A stretch of 64,000 nt of DNA from Ramazzottius varieornatus (taxonomy: Eukaryota; Tardigrada; Eutardigrada; Parachela; Ramazzottiidae). Position 1 is the first letter of the stretch. Each line of letters opens with the position of its first letter. The stretch lies in the NCBI GenBank assembly GCA_001949185.1, contig BDGG01000005.1, forward strand, positions 1,353,249-1,417,248. The letters run 5' to 3'. Made by a program: the position numbers and the translations under genes. The notes beneath the pieces were generated by a model, which worked only from the letters and a program-made list of their open reading frames with translations, made no database searches and was not told the DNA's origin. Positions 22,700-33,665 of this stretch are shown here, one piece after another.

Positions 22700-25077
22700 C
22701 AAGGGATTAACGCCAATCGGTTCCCTCTAACGAGATTCAGGATGCGCAGTCTGATAGAGGACAGTTTCCTCCACACATTGAGCTAAACAAAAGGTCCTAA
22801 AAGAAATCCTGAAATTAATTATGGGAAGAGGAAGTTAAGTACAAGTTTGCCGCTGGTGACGTAAACGGCAATCTTGCGTTTTGATCTACAGTCCACACTG
22901 TATGAAAAACTCTGCCAAGTGTTAATACAAATCAAGGAATATATAGTTCACAGAGGTTGTAGACACCGTAGAAATGGGAGAAGCAAAGAGGACCCTTGTA
23001 CCAACCGCAAATCAATATGACAGTGTTTCTACAGTTTTCGTGGAAGCAATGGCTAGTCAACTTATCGAAGCAAAACTCGGCAGGGTTGACGTATCTAATC
23101 CATTCATCTGTGTAACCGGATTCGTACCAAGCTGCGGGAATAAGATTCCCAAATCTAGGAGACTGGAACTGCTGATAGATTAACGAATGTAATTTGAGTA
23201 TTACATCCCTGTGATGCATTTGGATAGGTAGGTTGTGCAGAATCACAAATTTAGAAATCTTTTTGAAGAATCCTTTGTACATTCTGAAAAACAGAACATC
23301 GAGAGGCTGAATATCTCCGGTCACTTTCGGTGGGATTCGAAGTATTTCATATTCCAAGTTATCGGGTTTGAGTTCCATCACCGAGTCTTGATCGTTGAAA
23401 GTCGACCAGGAATCAGCCAGCAGAATGCACCGGTCCACCATATGAGGAAAAGACCTCAGCACACCATTTCAAGTAGAGCTTCTTAGTCGTCTTTCCTGAT
23501 GTTGAGGCCGTCACGTACAAATTTTCAGCTTTGAACATCGTGCGAGTTGAAATTGGCCCAAATACTCCCTTTGGTTCTTGCAACGTCAGAAAAAGCTTTG
23601 GAAGAAACGTGCGGGTTCCAGGAGAAACAGTCATCATTACGGTGTAACTATGAGTCATGAAGTGTTCGGACTGGGTTATAGCTTCCACGTGTTCAACACC
23701 ACAAATATCCAACGTACGACAAGGTCTCATCTCATATTCAAAACCTGACTGATCCGCGTTCCACAGACAGTCCAGTCCGTAATCTGCGATCCTTGATCGG
23801 ACGAGAGCTACACAGTCGGCGGCGCTGTGTTTCACCTTTGGAAGTTCCTTGATCGACTTTTCAGTCACAAATTTCGTGATCTTTCGATCGCAAATACTGT
23901 AATACCTGAAATAATTAATTGACTGTTTAATTTACGATAGATAACAAATCTATCGCTGCAAACTGATATGAAAATATACCGTTTTTGTTTTCCAATCCAG
24001 TCAGGAGACGCTTTGAACCCCTCCAAACGCACGGCCTGATGTGCTGTAAGTGCCCATCGACGAAGATCCAGATCCTTGACCACATGCTTCTTTTTCTTCG
24101 CCAAAAAGAACTGCTTCCCAGTTTCCAGTCTAGGCGCTTTCAGCTTGTCCATACGTGAACCACCCGCTTCCACATGCTTCTCCCAATCTTGCAATTGACG
24201 GACACTGGTTACTTTTGTAAATCGATTTTGGACTGCTGTAAGACTGCGTCGTTTTTTCGAAGTCGCGTTTCTCCAAAACGCAACCGAACGTTTCTTATAG
24301 TCCAAGTCAATCATCTGACTGGGTACGGTTCTTAGATCTGGAATCTGTGGAACGAACAGTTCATGTGAGGAAGGTTCAGTGCCGCTGGAAGGAGGCTCGG
24401 TCGTCACGTTGTCATCGAACTCCGCTTCGTCATAAGCGCTCAACAAGTTGAAGCTAATGATAGATTTCTTAAAATCCTCGAACGTTGCGTGATCAATTTG
24501 CAGATCACACTGGAGATCTTATTCGATTGCTCGTAGAGGTGTGCCAGTTCCTGCAACCTTCTCGTCAATTAAACCTAGACAGTGACAGGTTAGTACCAAC
24601 TTCCGACATGGTTTTTAGCAATAATTTCGATGTGAGTTACATAATCAGTCTTACCCTTGAGGACTTCCTTCAACAGCTTATCAGCTTCACTTGGGGCATC
24701 GTCAAGCTGGAAACTCTGTCTATAATCCACTTCGAGAAGCTTGAGAACATTCATCGGGTTGACGGCGTCCATGTTTCACGGAAGATTCTTGCAAAGATTG
24801 AATGAGTTTTCAAGAAAGATGCCACTTAAAGGCTGAAAAAGATCAGTACAGAGCAGCACTCAATCAAAGGCAAATCAACTACCGAACAATCAAACGTTTT
24901 GATTTGGCCATGCCGTTTACGTCACCAGCGGTAAGCTTGTATTTAACTTCCTCTTCCCATAATTTCAGGATTTCTTTTAGGACCTTTTGTTTAGCTCAAT
25001 CTGTGGAGGAAACTGTCCTCTATCAGACTGCACATCCTGAATCTCGTTAGAGGGAACCGATTGGCGTTAATCTCTTG
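22700..25077 (-). mobile_element. pogo-like transposon with ~195-bp terminal inverted repeats
   Basis: The left arm (22700-22893) and the right arm (about 24882-25077) are inverted copies over nearly 200 bp with few differences. They share, for example, ACGCCAATCGGTTCCCTCTA and CAGTCTGATAGAGGACAGTT. Both sides are flanked by TAA (22697-22699 and 25078-25080), compatible with a TA or TAA duplication. The body carries one minus-strand transposase gene. Such long terminal repeats are unusual for pogo relatives, which normally have ends of about 20-30 bp. The close match between the arms implies a fairly recent insertion. Confidence 0.9.
22932..24446 (-). pseudogene. pogo/Tigger-like transposase with intron, one frameshift
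   Basis: The minus-strand N-terminal exon (24446 to about 23985) is acidic, then carries the CENP-B helix-turn-helix ending GFKASPDWIGKQKR. A splice joins it to the next exon near 23910 (AACG|GTATAT donor, ATTTCAG acceptor), giving RYYSICDRKITKFV in frame. The catalytic region has LWNADQSGFEY with the first aspartate and CILLADSWSTF with the second. It also has DIQPLDVLFFRMY and a long C-terminal part (SPRFGNLIPAAWYESGY). A single frame slip near 23455 separates the two catalytic halves; otherwise the gene is largely intact. It appears little decayed compared with the other transposases here. Confidence 0.88.
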
Positions 25078-25757
25078 TAAGCCGTGCGCAGAATACCAGG
25101 GGTATCAGTGACCGATGAGCGCTTAAGTGGGCGGCTGAAAAAAATCGGAATTGGTCTCTTCACCGTCGCCGCCCATAAATAAGTACCACTTACCCCCATT
25201 TTTCGTTCACGAGCCTCTGTCTAACAAACGATCGCGGCCCAAGTTTTCTGTTTCAGAACTTGTACGAAGTCTCGAGCACTCAACCCTGTTTTCTGCGAGT
25301 AAGATTTGAGCCCTAACTTAGTTCTAAAAACTGCCACTGTGCATATTCAGGTCGGTCACCCCAACTATACGGGTGATGGATTCCTCGCCTAATTTCGGGC
25401 GGGGCAGAAGAGAGGTGTGGTTCCTGGGAACAACCCGCACGTGCATGCATCATCTGCGTTTTACCGCTTATGCTCAAGAAAACAGCGCACTTTCCCACTT
25501 TGGGGAATTGCCTGTTCCCACGAACTGTCAACTACTTATTTGCCTCTCAACATCCCCAACAACTTGTTAAAATTTAAAATGTTCTTTGCTATGAATGCTA
25601 CAGCTTGGCTGTAAAGCCAGTTCTAAAGAAGATCTGTAGGTATCCTAAAGGTACTGTAGCGGACTTGAAGGTCGAAGAACACCGGCCAATCCACAACTCC
25701 GAAGCCATTTAGAAAATTTACGGTCATTTCATTTCCGTTTCGCAAATTAAAAATCTT

Positions 25758-25830
25758 TTCACCCGAAGATCGAACGCATGCACTCCACCCTTGCATTTCA
25801 CCGTGCTATCCACTGCACTAACCACTGACA
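25758..25830 (-). repeat. tRNA-like (SINE-type) remnant
   Basis: On the minus strand GGTTAGTGCAGTGGATAGCAC resembles a polymerase III A box with its D arm, though this phrase is slightly long. GTTCGATCTTCGGGT resembles a B box about 45 bases later. No acceptor stem pairs, so it is a tRNA-derived repeat head or a pseudogene and not a working tRNA. Confidence 0.45.
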
Positions 25831-25929
25831 TTTTGCATCATCGTATAACTTTATTCCGACGGGATGACATTCAACATTCTGTATCGATCGATTAGATTGA
25901 TTGTTGTTTCATAGTGTCGGTGAACACTA

Positions 25930-26502
25930 CTGTAATGCTTCTTGAAGTTCGCGAAGCGCGTCATCGTACGCGTGAAAATTGAATGTTTGACAGTCTCCTC
26001 ATTATTACGGTGACATCGAATCCATAATTGTATCCACATTCATGGTTCTTGTAACTCTCTGGGGAATTTTCGCTGTTATGCCTTCGTTGGGAAGAATTGG
26101 AAGCGTACTGTTGAGTCATTCCGGAACTCTGGAAAGCTTTTGAACAAGTTTTCAAAAGAACACCAGGATTCCAGAGTCTACGCTTCGAGGATGGGTGTAA
26201 GTTTCTTTTATTCTCTGGCTCAACATTTATCGTTACGTTCAGACAAAACCTGCCAGCAAAAATCAAAGGTATCGGAAAGACCAAGTATTAGAACCACTCT
26301 ACATGCTAGCTGACGAGTTTGTTCAAGATCTTAACTGCACATCTGAATGCAGTGGAAGACAACTGATCTGGAGGCTAGATTTTCCAACGATAGCGGGGTA
26401 TATGATGGATTGTTGATTGGCCAGAGTGCGTGAAACTAGTGCTCGACGGGAAAAATTTACGCGTATAACGACGTGCTTCGCGAAGTTCAAGAAGCATTAC
26501 AG
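25930..26502 (+). mobile_element. Non-autonomous pogo-derived element, 573 bp
   Basis: The ends read CTGTAATGCTTCTTGAA and its inverse, with inverted arms of about 50 bp and TA on both sides (25928-25929, 26503-26504). These ends match those of the pogo-like element at 1367-5414. Inside, on the plus strand, only the transposase tail remains (26291-26365), so this is a deletion derivative. Confidence 0.87.
26291..26365 (+). pseudogene. Fragment of pogo-like transposase C-terminus
   Basis: The plus strand reads EPLYMLADEFVQDLNCTSEC, nearly the same as EPLYMLADENVEDLNCT at the end of the transposase in 1509-2367. Nothing else of the protein is left. Confidence 0.8.
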
Positions 26503-27029
26503 TATGTGTAACAGACTGTCACTTTAATGTCCATTCCCGAAGATAAGACGCAAAATCCGGTACTGAGTAACTCCCAAAACACATAGGGAACGTTCCGAAG
26601 GGTAGACAGTGATAGAGAGAAGCGCAAAGAGCCCATGCAGCGAAGCAATTCTGAATAATAGCGAAATCTCTACCAACGTCAGGATCAGCCGATCACCTGA
26701 TCCGGCACGGAGTATTAGGATAAAGTGATACTAGACTGCTTCAGTTCAGCTGGGTATCGGAATTCCCCGGGGCACGATCTAGCTCTCTGCTGGTCACAAC
26801 TTCTTTCGCTTTTTCTGGTTTTGGAAGAGAGCTGTCTTTTCCTCACTTTAATGCTGGTTTAGGTCCAGAATTAGATGGACTTGCATGAAGACACAAGAAC
26901 GTAATTCAAGTGGCACAATGTGGTGAGCGCATGTCGCTCGGATCACTTGGCGCGCCAGGTCCACTTAGCTGATTGGTCTGATCACGCTTCGCTCCACCAA
27001 AATCTAAAATTTCAACCAAAACAGCAGTG

Positions 27030-27440
27030 CTGAACAAGGAACCGGTATTACCCGGTAATACCTGTATTAAGTACTGATACTTGTACTCTAACCGGTACCG
27101 GTGGCCGATTCTTGTTCCCTATTGGAGATACTTCAGGTGTTTACCCGGTACTACCGGGCACGAGAAGTCGAAAGTACTGGCGGAAAGTATAACCAAAGTA
27201 CCAGGTTCTACGGTTAGAAAGCCATAAAAGCATTTCTGTCTGGCTGCGCCGGTTCGGACTGTTCCGCCAAGCTGTAAGGGCCATATTTACAGTACGCAAC
27301 GTAAGCTACCATGTGATCGGAATTCATCGTAACGGGCGTCAACTCAAAACACCTGCGAGATTTACGCCACATAGAAACTTCGGGCCGTTTCGAGCACTAG
27401 TACCGCCACAGTACCGGCGCCGGTAACACCTATGAAGCAG
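27030..27440. repeat. CCGGTA-rich stretch, possible transposon end
   Basis: The motif ACCGGTA, CCCGGTA or TACCGG recurs many times in both orientations. Dense short motifs of this kind are typical of subterminal regions of hAT-like elements, but I could not find defined ends or a target duplication. Confidence 0.35.
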
Positions 27441-27667
27441 TATACTTTACCGCTACGTTGCCGGCGAGGGAGGCTGAAATACTTACTTTACCTACTCGTA
27501 CGAAAATGAGGCTAACGATTTCAAAAGAGTGTCAAAAAGAGGGCAGATGGAACTATGCGTAACAGATTAGAAAGAGGTAAGAAACAGGGTGGGTCTACAG
27601 CGGTGCCACCGTCTCCATTGAAATTCTTCTCGAAAAAATCCTTCGAAGAAAAATTCTTAGGATTTTG

Positions 27668-27795
27668 GTAAGTGGCTCTTTTGGCTTAGTGGTCCACTCA
27701 TCTAGAGAATTCACTAGTTTTCCATTTCAGCTGTTGTTTGATTACCTGATGCGCGGGGTTTGCCCTACCGGCGGCTGAATGTTCAAACCTAACCG
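27668..27795 (+). repeat. Weak tRNA-like remnant
   Basis: TGGCTTAGTGGTCCACTC resembles an A box and GTTCAAACC about 100 bases later resembles a B box. The spacing is too long for a tRNA unless an insertion is present. Low confidence. Confidence 0.2.
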
Positions 27796-27906
27796 AAGCT
27801 CAAGCTTTTTTCCAGATTTCCCGTTGTTTTGCGCGTTCTGGTGGGCTCTCAGCTTTTATTGGAAAGAGCTGGCGTGAGCCAGTAGCAGCCCAACGTGTGC
27901 GAAGCG

Positions 27907-27994
27907 CGGACTTTCTCGGTGAGATCCAATCGCTTCCGGTAATAAGAGACGGATCGTTTTACCGGAAGCGATTGGATCTCACCGAGAAAGTCCG
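27907..27994. repeat. Perfect 36-bp inverted repeat (hairpin)
   Basis: The arms at 27907-27942 and 27959-27994 are exact inverse copies over 36 bp with a 16-bp loop. The loop contains ACGGATCGTT, whose inverse recurs just after the right arm (about 28002-28012), extending the structure. It lies in the intron about 400 bp before the last CATSPERG-like exon. It may be a young MITE or a structured RNA element; no target duplication was identified. Confidence 0.85.
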
Positions 27995-28396
27995 TATTTG
28001 AACGATCCGTATTTGAAAGAGGAAGAGCTGCTAGCCCAATCTCCTTCGCGGCTCTTTCACCGCTCCCACAGATATCTATCAGAGGAGCTGTTTTCGTACG
28101 AGCGAATATTGAAAGCCGGTACTCGTTCAGCACTACCAGTAAGCGGGGGCAAGTGGCAACGAAGGTTGGGATCCTCAACAAAGTTTTGGTTTGCCGTCTT
28201 TCTGTAGCCACTGGCTACGATAGGACGGCCCTTGGCTATCGCAACCAATGCTTACACTTGCAGTTGTTGGTTCACAGGAATCTAAAACGCTAGTTCTGCC
28301 GAGCCCGAATACGGCCAAATGGTAGAATTCAAAGCCTGTGTACGTTTGCTCTGATTTATTGTGCAAATGATATATTCAACTAATTACCCGTTTCAG

Positions 28397-29164
28397 GAAT
28401 GGAGCTCCCCGAGCTTGAGAAACAAAGCTGGGGACCTCATTGTGGGACCAATTCCATACAACTACAGTCCAACGAAAGTCCAGTCGAACTGCTTGGGTCT
28501 TTCAAGAATATATAACGTCAACCCTACTATGCTCTTTGCTCCGGCTAACGTCAGCTTCTGGAAAGACAGTCTTGCTTACATTAATGAACAGAACACTAGT
28601 GCAAAAACGGAAAACTGCAACTGCACATTGAACGTAGGTCGGAGATGCAGCTATGAGTGCATCGATCGGGCAGTGTATATACCCTATCCCGGCGATCATA
28701 TCTTCAAATTCCATCTACAAAGATTTGGGGAATACCTCATTGATCTACAAGACGACATCCCGTTGCATGTGGCCGAGTTAAATGGAAGGGATGACTTTAG
28801 CCTGACCACGCCTGGGAAGGAGCTAACGACTTTGTTTTCCTTTCTGCAAAGCTTTCCACGATATCGTAACGTCAGATTTGCTGCGCCTAACTCTACCATC
28901 CGATTTAAAGGAACAGGGTTATTTCACTTCTCTGTACAGATTCTCGACGGTTACAGCTACTGCGATACAGCAGCTACGGTTCTCCTGTGGTTGTACACGG
29001 CAAACTTGCCATACCCTATGGGACAGGTGTGCTTTTCGGGGATGACGTTGATATTAGCTGTGTGGCTTTTTGCAGGCGGTCAAGCTGCTGCCAAGAAGAC
29101 CCTACTTGACTACAAGTCGGCTTCCGAACGGAGAACTCAAGATCGTGCACCGATAACGATCTAA
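28397..29164 (+). CDS. CATSPERG: CatSper channel auxiliary subunit gamma-like, terminal exon
   Basis: This exon begins after TTTCAG and continues phase 0 from the exon ending at 20711, adding 255 residues for a protein of about 1220. It starts EWSSPSLRN, then has IPYNYSP and RIYNVNPT, in the place of the NYxPPS and IYNADP motifs of CatSper accessory subunits. It also has a cysteine cluster NCNCTLNVGRRC and FHFSVQILDGYSYCD, matching the conserved FHFxVxVxxGxSxCx region. After LPYPMGQ comes one transmembrane helix (about CFSGMTLILAVWLFAGG) and a short cytoplasmic tail. These are features of the gamma subunit's C-terminus. The stop at 29162 is 51 bp before a polyadenylation signal. Confidence 0.85.
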   Translation, partial: EWSSPSLRNKAGDLIVGPIPYNYSPTKVQSNCLGLSRIYNVNPTMLFAPANVSFWKDSLAYINEQNTSAKTENCNCTLNVGRRCSYECIDRAVYIPYPGDHIFKFHLQRFGEYLIDLQDDIPLHVAELNGRDDFSLTTPGKELTTLFSFLQSFPRYRNVRFAAPNSTIRFKGTGLFHFSVQILDGYSYCDTAATVLLWLYTANLPYPMGQVCFSGMTLILAVWLFAGGQAAAKKTLLDYKSASERRTQDRAPITI

Positions 29165-29215
29165 GCATTCGAAAAAGTTTAGCTGTCTGTGTGGATCAAT
29201 TAACTGTACAGTATG

Positions 29216-29221
29216 AATAAA
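29216..29221 (+). promoter_or_regulatory. Polyadenylation signal of the CATSPERG-like gene
   Basis: AATAAA lies 51 bp after the stop codon, the right place for 3' end formation of this transcript. Confidence 0.75.
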
Positions 29222-30692
29222 AATTTGCAGAATGCACGAAGTTTTATCTTGCAGCGCACAACCCGGCAGCCTAGTCTGTGAGCGAACAATGTTCAGAAAA
29301 ATTATCGAGCAAGCGTCCTCATGGTTGCACCTTGAAGGCAAAGTCGAGCCAAAAACATACTCCAGCGAGGCAAGCTTCGAGGAGAAATGGGCCAGATCGA
29401 GACCGAAGCGTAGAAGGGCAGATCTATATTTCCGACATCAGACGATGTAGCCGGCGCAGTTCAAGAAGGAGGGCAGTTTCACCGTGAGAGGGGTCCACGC
29501 GAGTTATTTTTGAGAATCAATTTGGCAAGCCATACGGTCTGCCACTCCCTTTCAGGTAGTAGGAGTGAACGCTTAATATTTGATGGCGAAAGCCTGCCAC
29601 CTGCATTCCTGTCTAAATGGCCTAGTAACATTATCTTCTTTTTGTTCGACATTCCTGACTTCGACCTTCGTGACTGAAACCGGCTGCTCTCCATCTTCTG
29701 GGTTGTAGTAGTATCCCCTCTTAGATTTTAATGTCCTTGGGAGCTCTGCGGCAAGCGTTACAAGCAAACAACGTGCAGTAATCAGCCCGGTCCAAAGTTC
29801 ACAGACAACAACCATCCACCATTTATAAAAAGTTTTATAACTTGATAACCATCCATCAGATCACTCTGAACTTTGGAAAAAATTGTGTGCCACCGGCATG
29901 ATACCCTGCGGCTGAGAATGTTGTATGCTTAATATGTCGGATTAGAGTTTTGGATGCTCAGTATGTCCGAAAAGGTTTTGGAAATGGCGGAGTTCTTCCG
30001 CTGACAATGTGGAAGAATTCTGCCACAACAAGGAAGCCTTGGATCATGATTACTAGGGTATCAAGGAACAGTAACGGTCTTGCGGTTGTCGTAAACTTCA
30101 ATTGTACACCTTCCGGCGTAAATTGCCTTTTAGGCCTAACCCAGACCTCGCTACTGTGCAACGAAAACAACTGGAGTTGGGATACGTAGAGGTAGCGCAA
30201 CGCGCGGACTGTCGTAAGGTAGCCAATCCAGCCTTCACTCACCTGGTAGCCAATCCTACGGTCCACCGCGCTGACCCCCAAGCACCCAACATCGAGCGAC
30301 GGACCCCGAACGCCCTCGCCAAACAAATCGCTAGACAAATAGAACGGCTCTTTAAGAAACAAGTGGTACGCGTTCAGAAACATCGTTCAGTACACTTACA
30401 TGAGCGACGAAGACTATCAAACTAAATCGGCGTGGAGGGCCCACAGAGAAACGTCAGTTTGCTCATCGAAGTCTTGAATATCGGACGTGCAGGTGTCAAC
30501 CAAACTAGGACTGGAATCTTCAAGGCTGGGCCGAAGGACTTCTAATTGCAGCGTCAATGCTTGGGGGTAACATCAGCTTGAGGTACTAGTTCGTGGAACC
30601 GTGATAAATAAAGAACCGTGATAAAAGTGTCGAATGCATTTCATCACTCCCTTGTGGGCAGAAGATTGCTCTTTCCATGAAAAGACAACCGA
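29222..30692. other. No recognised gene
   Basis: A plus-strand open frame at 30102-30425 is rich in arginine and alanine (RTPNALAKQIARQIERLFKK) but shows no domain. No element ends were found. Confidence 0.4.
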
Positions 30693-31770
30693 TTAATTGT
30701 CGGAATGGAAAGTAATGCGCTTGCCGGACCATGCACTACCCCATAGAAAACAGGCGAACAGGACAGGGACCATTTCCGTCCATGCAATGGGCGGATTCAG
30801 AGATGTAACCCAAGTGGGCCAAAGAATTTGGAACCACTTTCCGGCCCAAAACCCACCACGTCCAATAGATCCCGCTGCGTCTGTGTACAGGTCGAGGCTC
30901 TGTGCTTCTGTCCAGTAAAGTTCCAGGAAGGAAGCTTTTCCATTCCAGAGAGGGAGAAAGTTTTTCCACCAACGGAGATCATCGAAAAAACCAGGACTAA
31001 GTTTTAGAGAATGGTCTAGGCGTCGCGATTTCATTGCGATGTCGACAACACGGCGCATAAAAATTCGCCCTGCTGGAATGCACTTGGTGCACCAGCTAGG
31101 TTTGCCGGCAAGGCTAAAAATTTCACGTTTCGTATCTTTCCTGCGATTGTCAAAGGTAGACAAACACTCATTGAGTTCTTGGACTTTCCCGTCGGGAACG
31201 GATAGTGTAAGATTAACGGTGTCTAGCGTGACGCCCAGGAAGTCGAGCTTGGTGGTTGGGTTATCAGTCTTTTCTGGGACCAAAGGTAACCCCAGATCCG
31301 CACAAATCGCTTTCATGTAGGCAAGCATTTCATCGCATTGGGCGGAATTCGGAAGGCCAACAAACAGGAAGTCATCCATGTAATGGAGGGCGGAGGTATA
31401 GCTAGCCTCATAAGTAACCAGATAAGAATTTGTGATAACTGGTTGAAGAGTGCGGGCGAAGAGCGAAGTCCAAAAGGTTAGACTTGGTCAAAGTAGTATT
31501 TTCCGTTGAGGAAGAAGCATAGGTAGTGCCAATCTGATGGATGGACAGGTATGAGCCGGAAAGCGCAGACTATGTCGGTTTTGGATAGTAGGCAACCGCG
31601 ACCGGCTTTGATAATGAGGGAGATGGCGTCATCGACCGAACAGTAGCGTAAGTTTTAATGGTCCTTATTGATAAAATCGTTGACAGAAAAATCAAATGGG
31701 CGGGAAAGGTCCATGATTGAACGTCCGCCTCCGTTCTTCTTGAGTTTTGATTTTCCAAAACTCTTGCTCT
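30693..31770 (-). pseudogene. DIRS-like retrotransposon polymerase, partial
   Basis: The minus strand encodes reverse transcriptase and RNase H of a tyrosine-recombinase-type retrotransposon. In order: a degraded IMDLSRPF region (about 31720), KTDIVCAFRLIPVHPSDWHY, PFGLRSSPALFNQLSQI, the active site HYMDDFLFVG at 31380, and KLDFLGVTLDTVNLTLSVPD. The RNase H start follows as LYTDAAGSIGRGGFW. The frame changes near 31385 and 31570. No recombinase domain is visible, so the element is truncated after RNase H. Related to the better-preserved copy at 49914-52896. Confidence 0.85.
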
Positions 31771-31946
31771 GGTTTCTCCACATATCGTGATTTTCTTTCG
31801 TCTTTTGCTAAAAGGAACAACTCCGCCGTAGCCCGACACCTTCACCGGGTCATTCTGAATCTCGGTCGCGAAGAAGCAACCTTCAGTAGTCCCTTCCCGC
31901 CAGCGAGCAGCCTCACTCTTCTCTCACCGTTCCCCCGTTACGCCAC

Positions 31947-32365
31947 GACCTGTTACAGCTCCCCACGTTGACCCGGCCTTCGATCCGGAAAAGATTGCTT
32001 TGGCCGTTGAAAACAACCTACTGCATGAACACTACGATAAACTTTCATCCCAGCGCCTAAAGCAACATTTCGGCGACGAGGATTACGCTAATGGCGAGTA
32101 CGACTCTCCAAGCCACAAGAAGGTTCGCTTAATCTTGCGACCGAAAACTTTCCGTTTTCCAAAAGTCAGTGAACCTCTACTACGGCTGCTTGCTGATCGA
32201 TTCGCCTTCGTCCCTTTCCATTTCCTACTTACTGGATCGCGTAACCTCAGCGTAGTCTTCGGCTCGAAGATGGCGGCACTCAAGAAGTCATCTTCCACAT
32301 TAGATATCTCGACTTTTAAAAAAAAAGAGTTTGAAGACATTGAATGTTTTGGTTTCCTGAAATAA
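31947..32365 (+). CDS. Unknown open frame, possible gene fragment
   Basis: A plus-strand frame without its own ATG at the start reads HVDPAFDPEKIALAVENNLL and continues FGDEDYANGEYDSPSHKKVR. It looks coding for about 70 codons and then becomes less convincing. It is opposite in direction to the DIRS-like pseudogene next to it. I recognise no family. Confidence 0.25.
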
Positions 32366-33474
32366 CGATAATATTCTTTTGACAAACGCACGGCGTCACG
32401 TTTCAGCAAAAAAGTAGAAGAGACGGGTAACGGGGTTCTACTACTCTCATCTGACGTCAATTTCGAAAAGTGTTCGCCAGACCAATTTTTACTAAAACAT
32501 GTTGAAAGCGTGTATGTTGCACCAAAATAAGTTGTAAAACGAGAAACCAAGAGGGATATAACCAAGCCCCAGGACGTGAAATCTTTTTAGGGGGAAAGTT
32601 TAAACGAAGCGACAGTCTGGCTGAACTGGGCTGTATGATGCGTCAATTATGTCAATTATAGCAACAAACGTCACTTCGTGACACTACTTGTACAGTCAGG
32701 CGAGTTATGGTGTTTCGGTGTAGTTAATCTGATGCGTACGTTCGTATTTCGTAACATACTGGCTCAACCCGAATCTCGGCGTGAGTAAACCCTACATCCG
32801 CTTTAATCATTACAACGTCATTGAGCCCCCTGCTGAGCCTACGGTATTTCAACTGTGCCCACTACGCCAACTGCACGGCTGCGCTGAACCAGCCTGCATT
32901 CTATCCCAGTGTGCCTCCGACGCCATCGTGCAACCATCGTCGGAAGGCCCATTTCACTTCGCCTGTGTAACGTACATCGATTTTTTCCACCCTAATTTAT
33001 CTATAGTCCAGTCGCTCGAAATGTCTACAGAAGTTTTCGGTTTCAGTCTCAGGCCTACTAAACCTTCAGCATACAGCATGCTAGGCGAAGGTCCGAAACT
33101 AGATCACACATACGTTACACCGTGCTTGACTGGTGAAATCAAGTAATCAAAGCGCCCATTCCCGTCTGTGTGGGCATGACGAGCAGAATCGTTAGCTTGG
33201 TATGATTTTCGTGTTTAGAAATTGGAGAATTTTACACATATCTCGAGCGACCGGACTGTACTATGTTCTTTGGACACCGTGCTGCTGCTCCTCTATGGGC
33301 GGGCATCAGGGCAAGGATCCAGTTCCTAGTTTGACGGGTATTTCTGGCAAGTTCTGACATTTGCTTGATATCATGTCACGCATTGCATGATATAAGGGCT
33401 CTCAAAGTCAAGTTCGCAGGCGCGCATTTCTTTCCCGTTCGCCATTTAGCTTGATACCATGACACGATATGAAG
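32366..33474. other. No recognised gene
   Basis: A plus-strand frame at 32781-33146 of about 120 codons has cysteines (LCPLRQLHGCAEPACILSQC) but no recognisable domain or splice context. I do not call it. Confidence 0.4.
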
Positions 33475-33665
33475 CAAACCTTGTAGATTTTCCTCTGACC
33501 ACGTGACACGAGGAACACGTGGTCAGGAAGTACAAAGTGTGCTCTAGATGGTGGTGGTTAAATTATTGTATTGGGACAAGGGATCGCAAGACACAAGCAA
33601 GTTAACGAAGGTCATGGGGGTGGTGATGACCCATGAGCGTGACTGTACATACCCTACGCTCGTAG
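33475..33665 (+). repeat. FB1 dispersed repeat
   Basis: It contains CACGTGGTC followed by the CATGGGGGTGGTGATGACC and GTGACTGTACAT blocks also seen near 10000 and 22650. From about 33770 to 34040 there is low-complexity DNA rich in GAAACTGA and AGACTGA motifs, echoed around 34600-34700. Confidence 0.6.

Larger units (their letters stand above)
20712..28396 (+). other. 7.7-kb intron of the CATSPERG-like gene
   Basis: The intron starts GTATTA and ends TTTCAG and is phase 0. It has gathered a foldback repeat (21.9-22.7 kb), a long-TIR pogo-like element (22700-25077), a pogo-derived element (25930-26502), tRNA-like remnants, a CCGGTA-rich stretch and a perfect 36-bp hairpin. On the minus strand a protein-like frame (about 21507-21175, with YLYGSSTQKDPQIAGHL) may be a gene fragment of unknown origin. 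Additional small exons inside cannot be excluded, but the phase-0 join makes sense without them. Confidence 0.7.
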
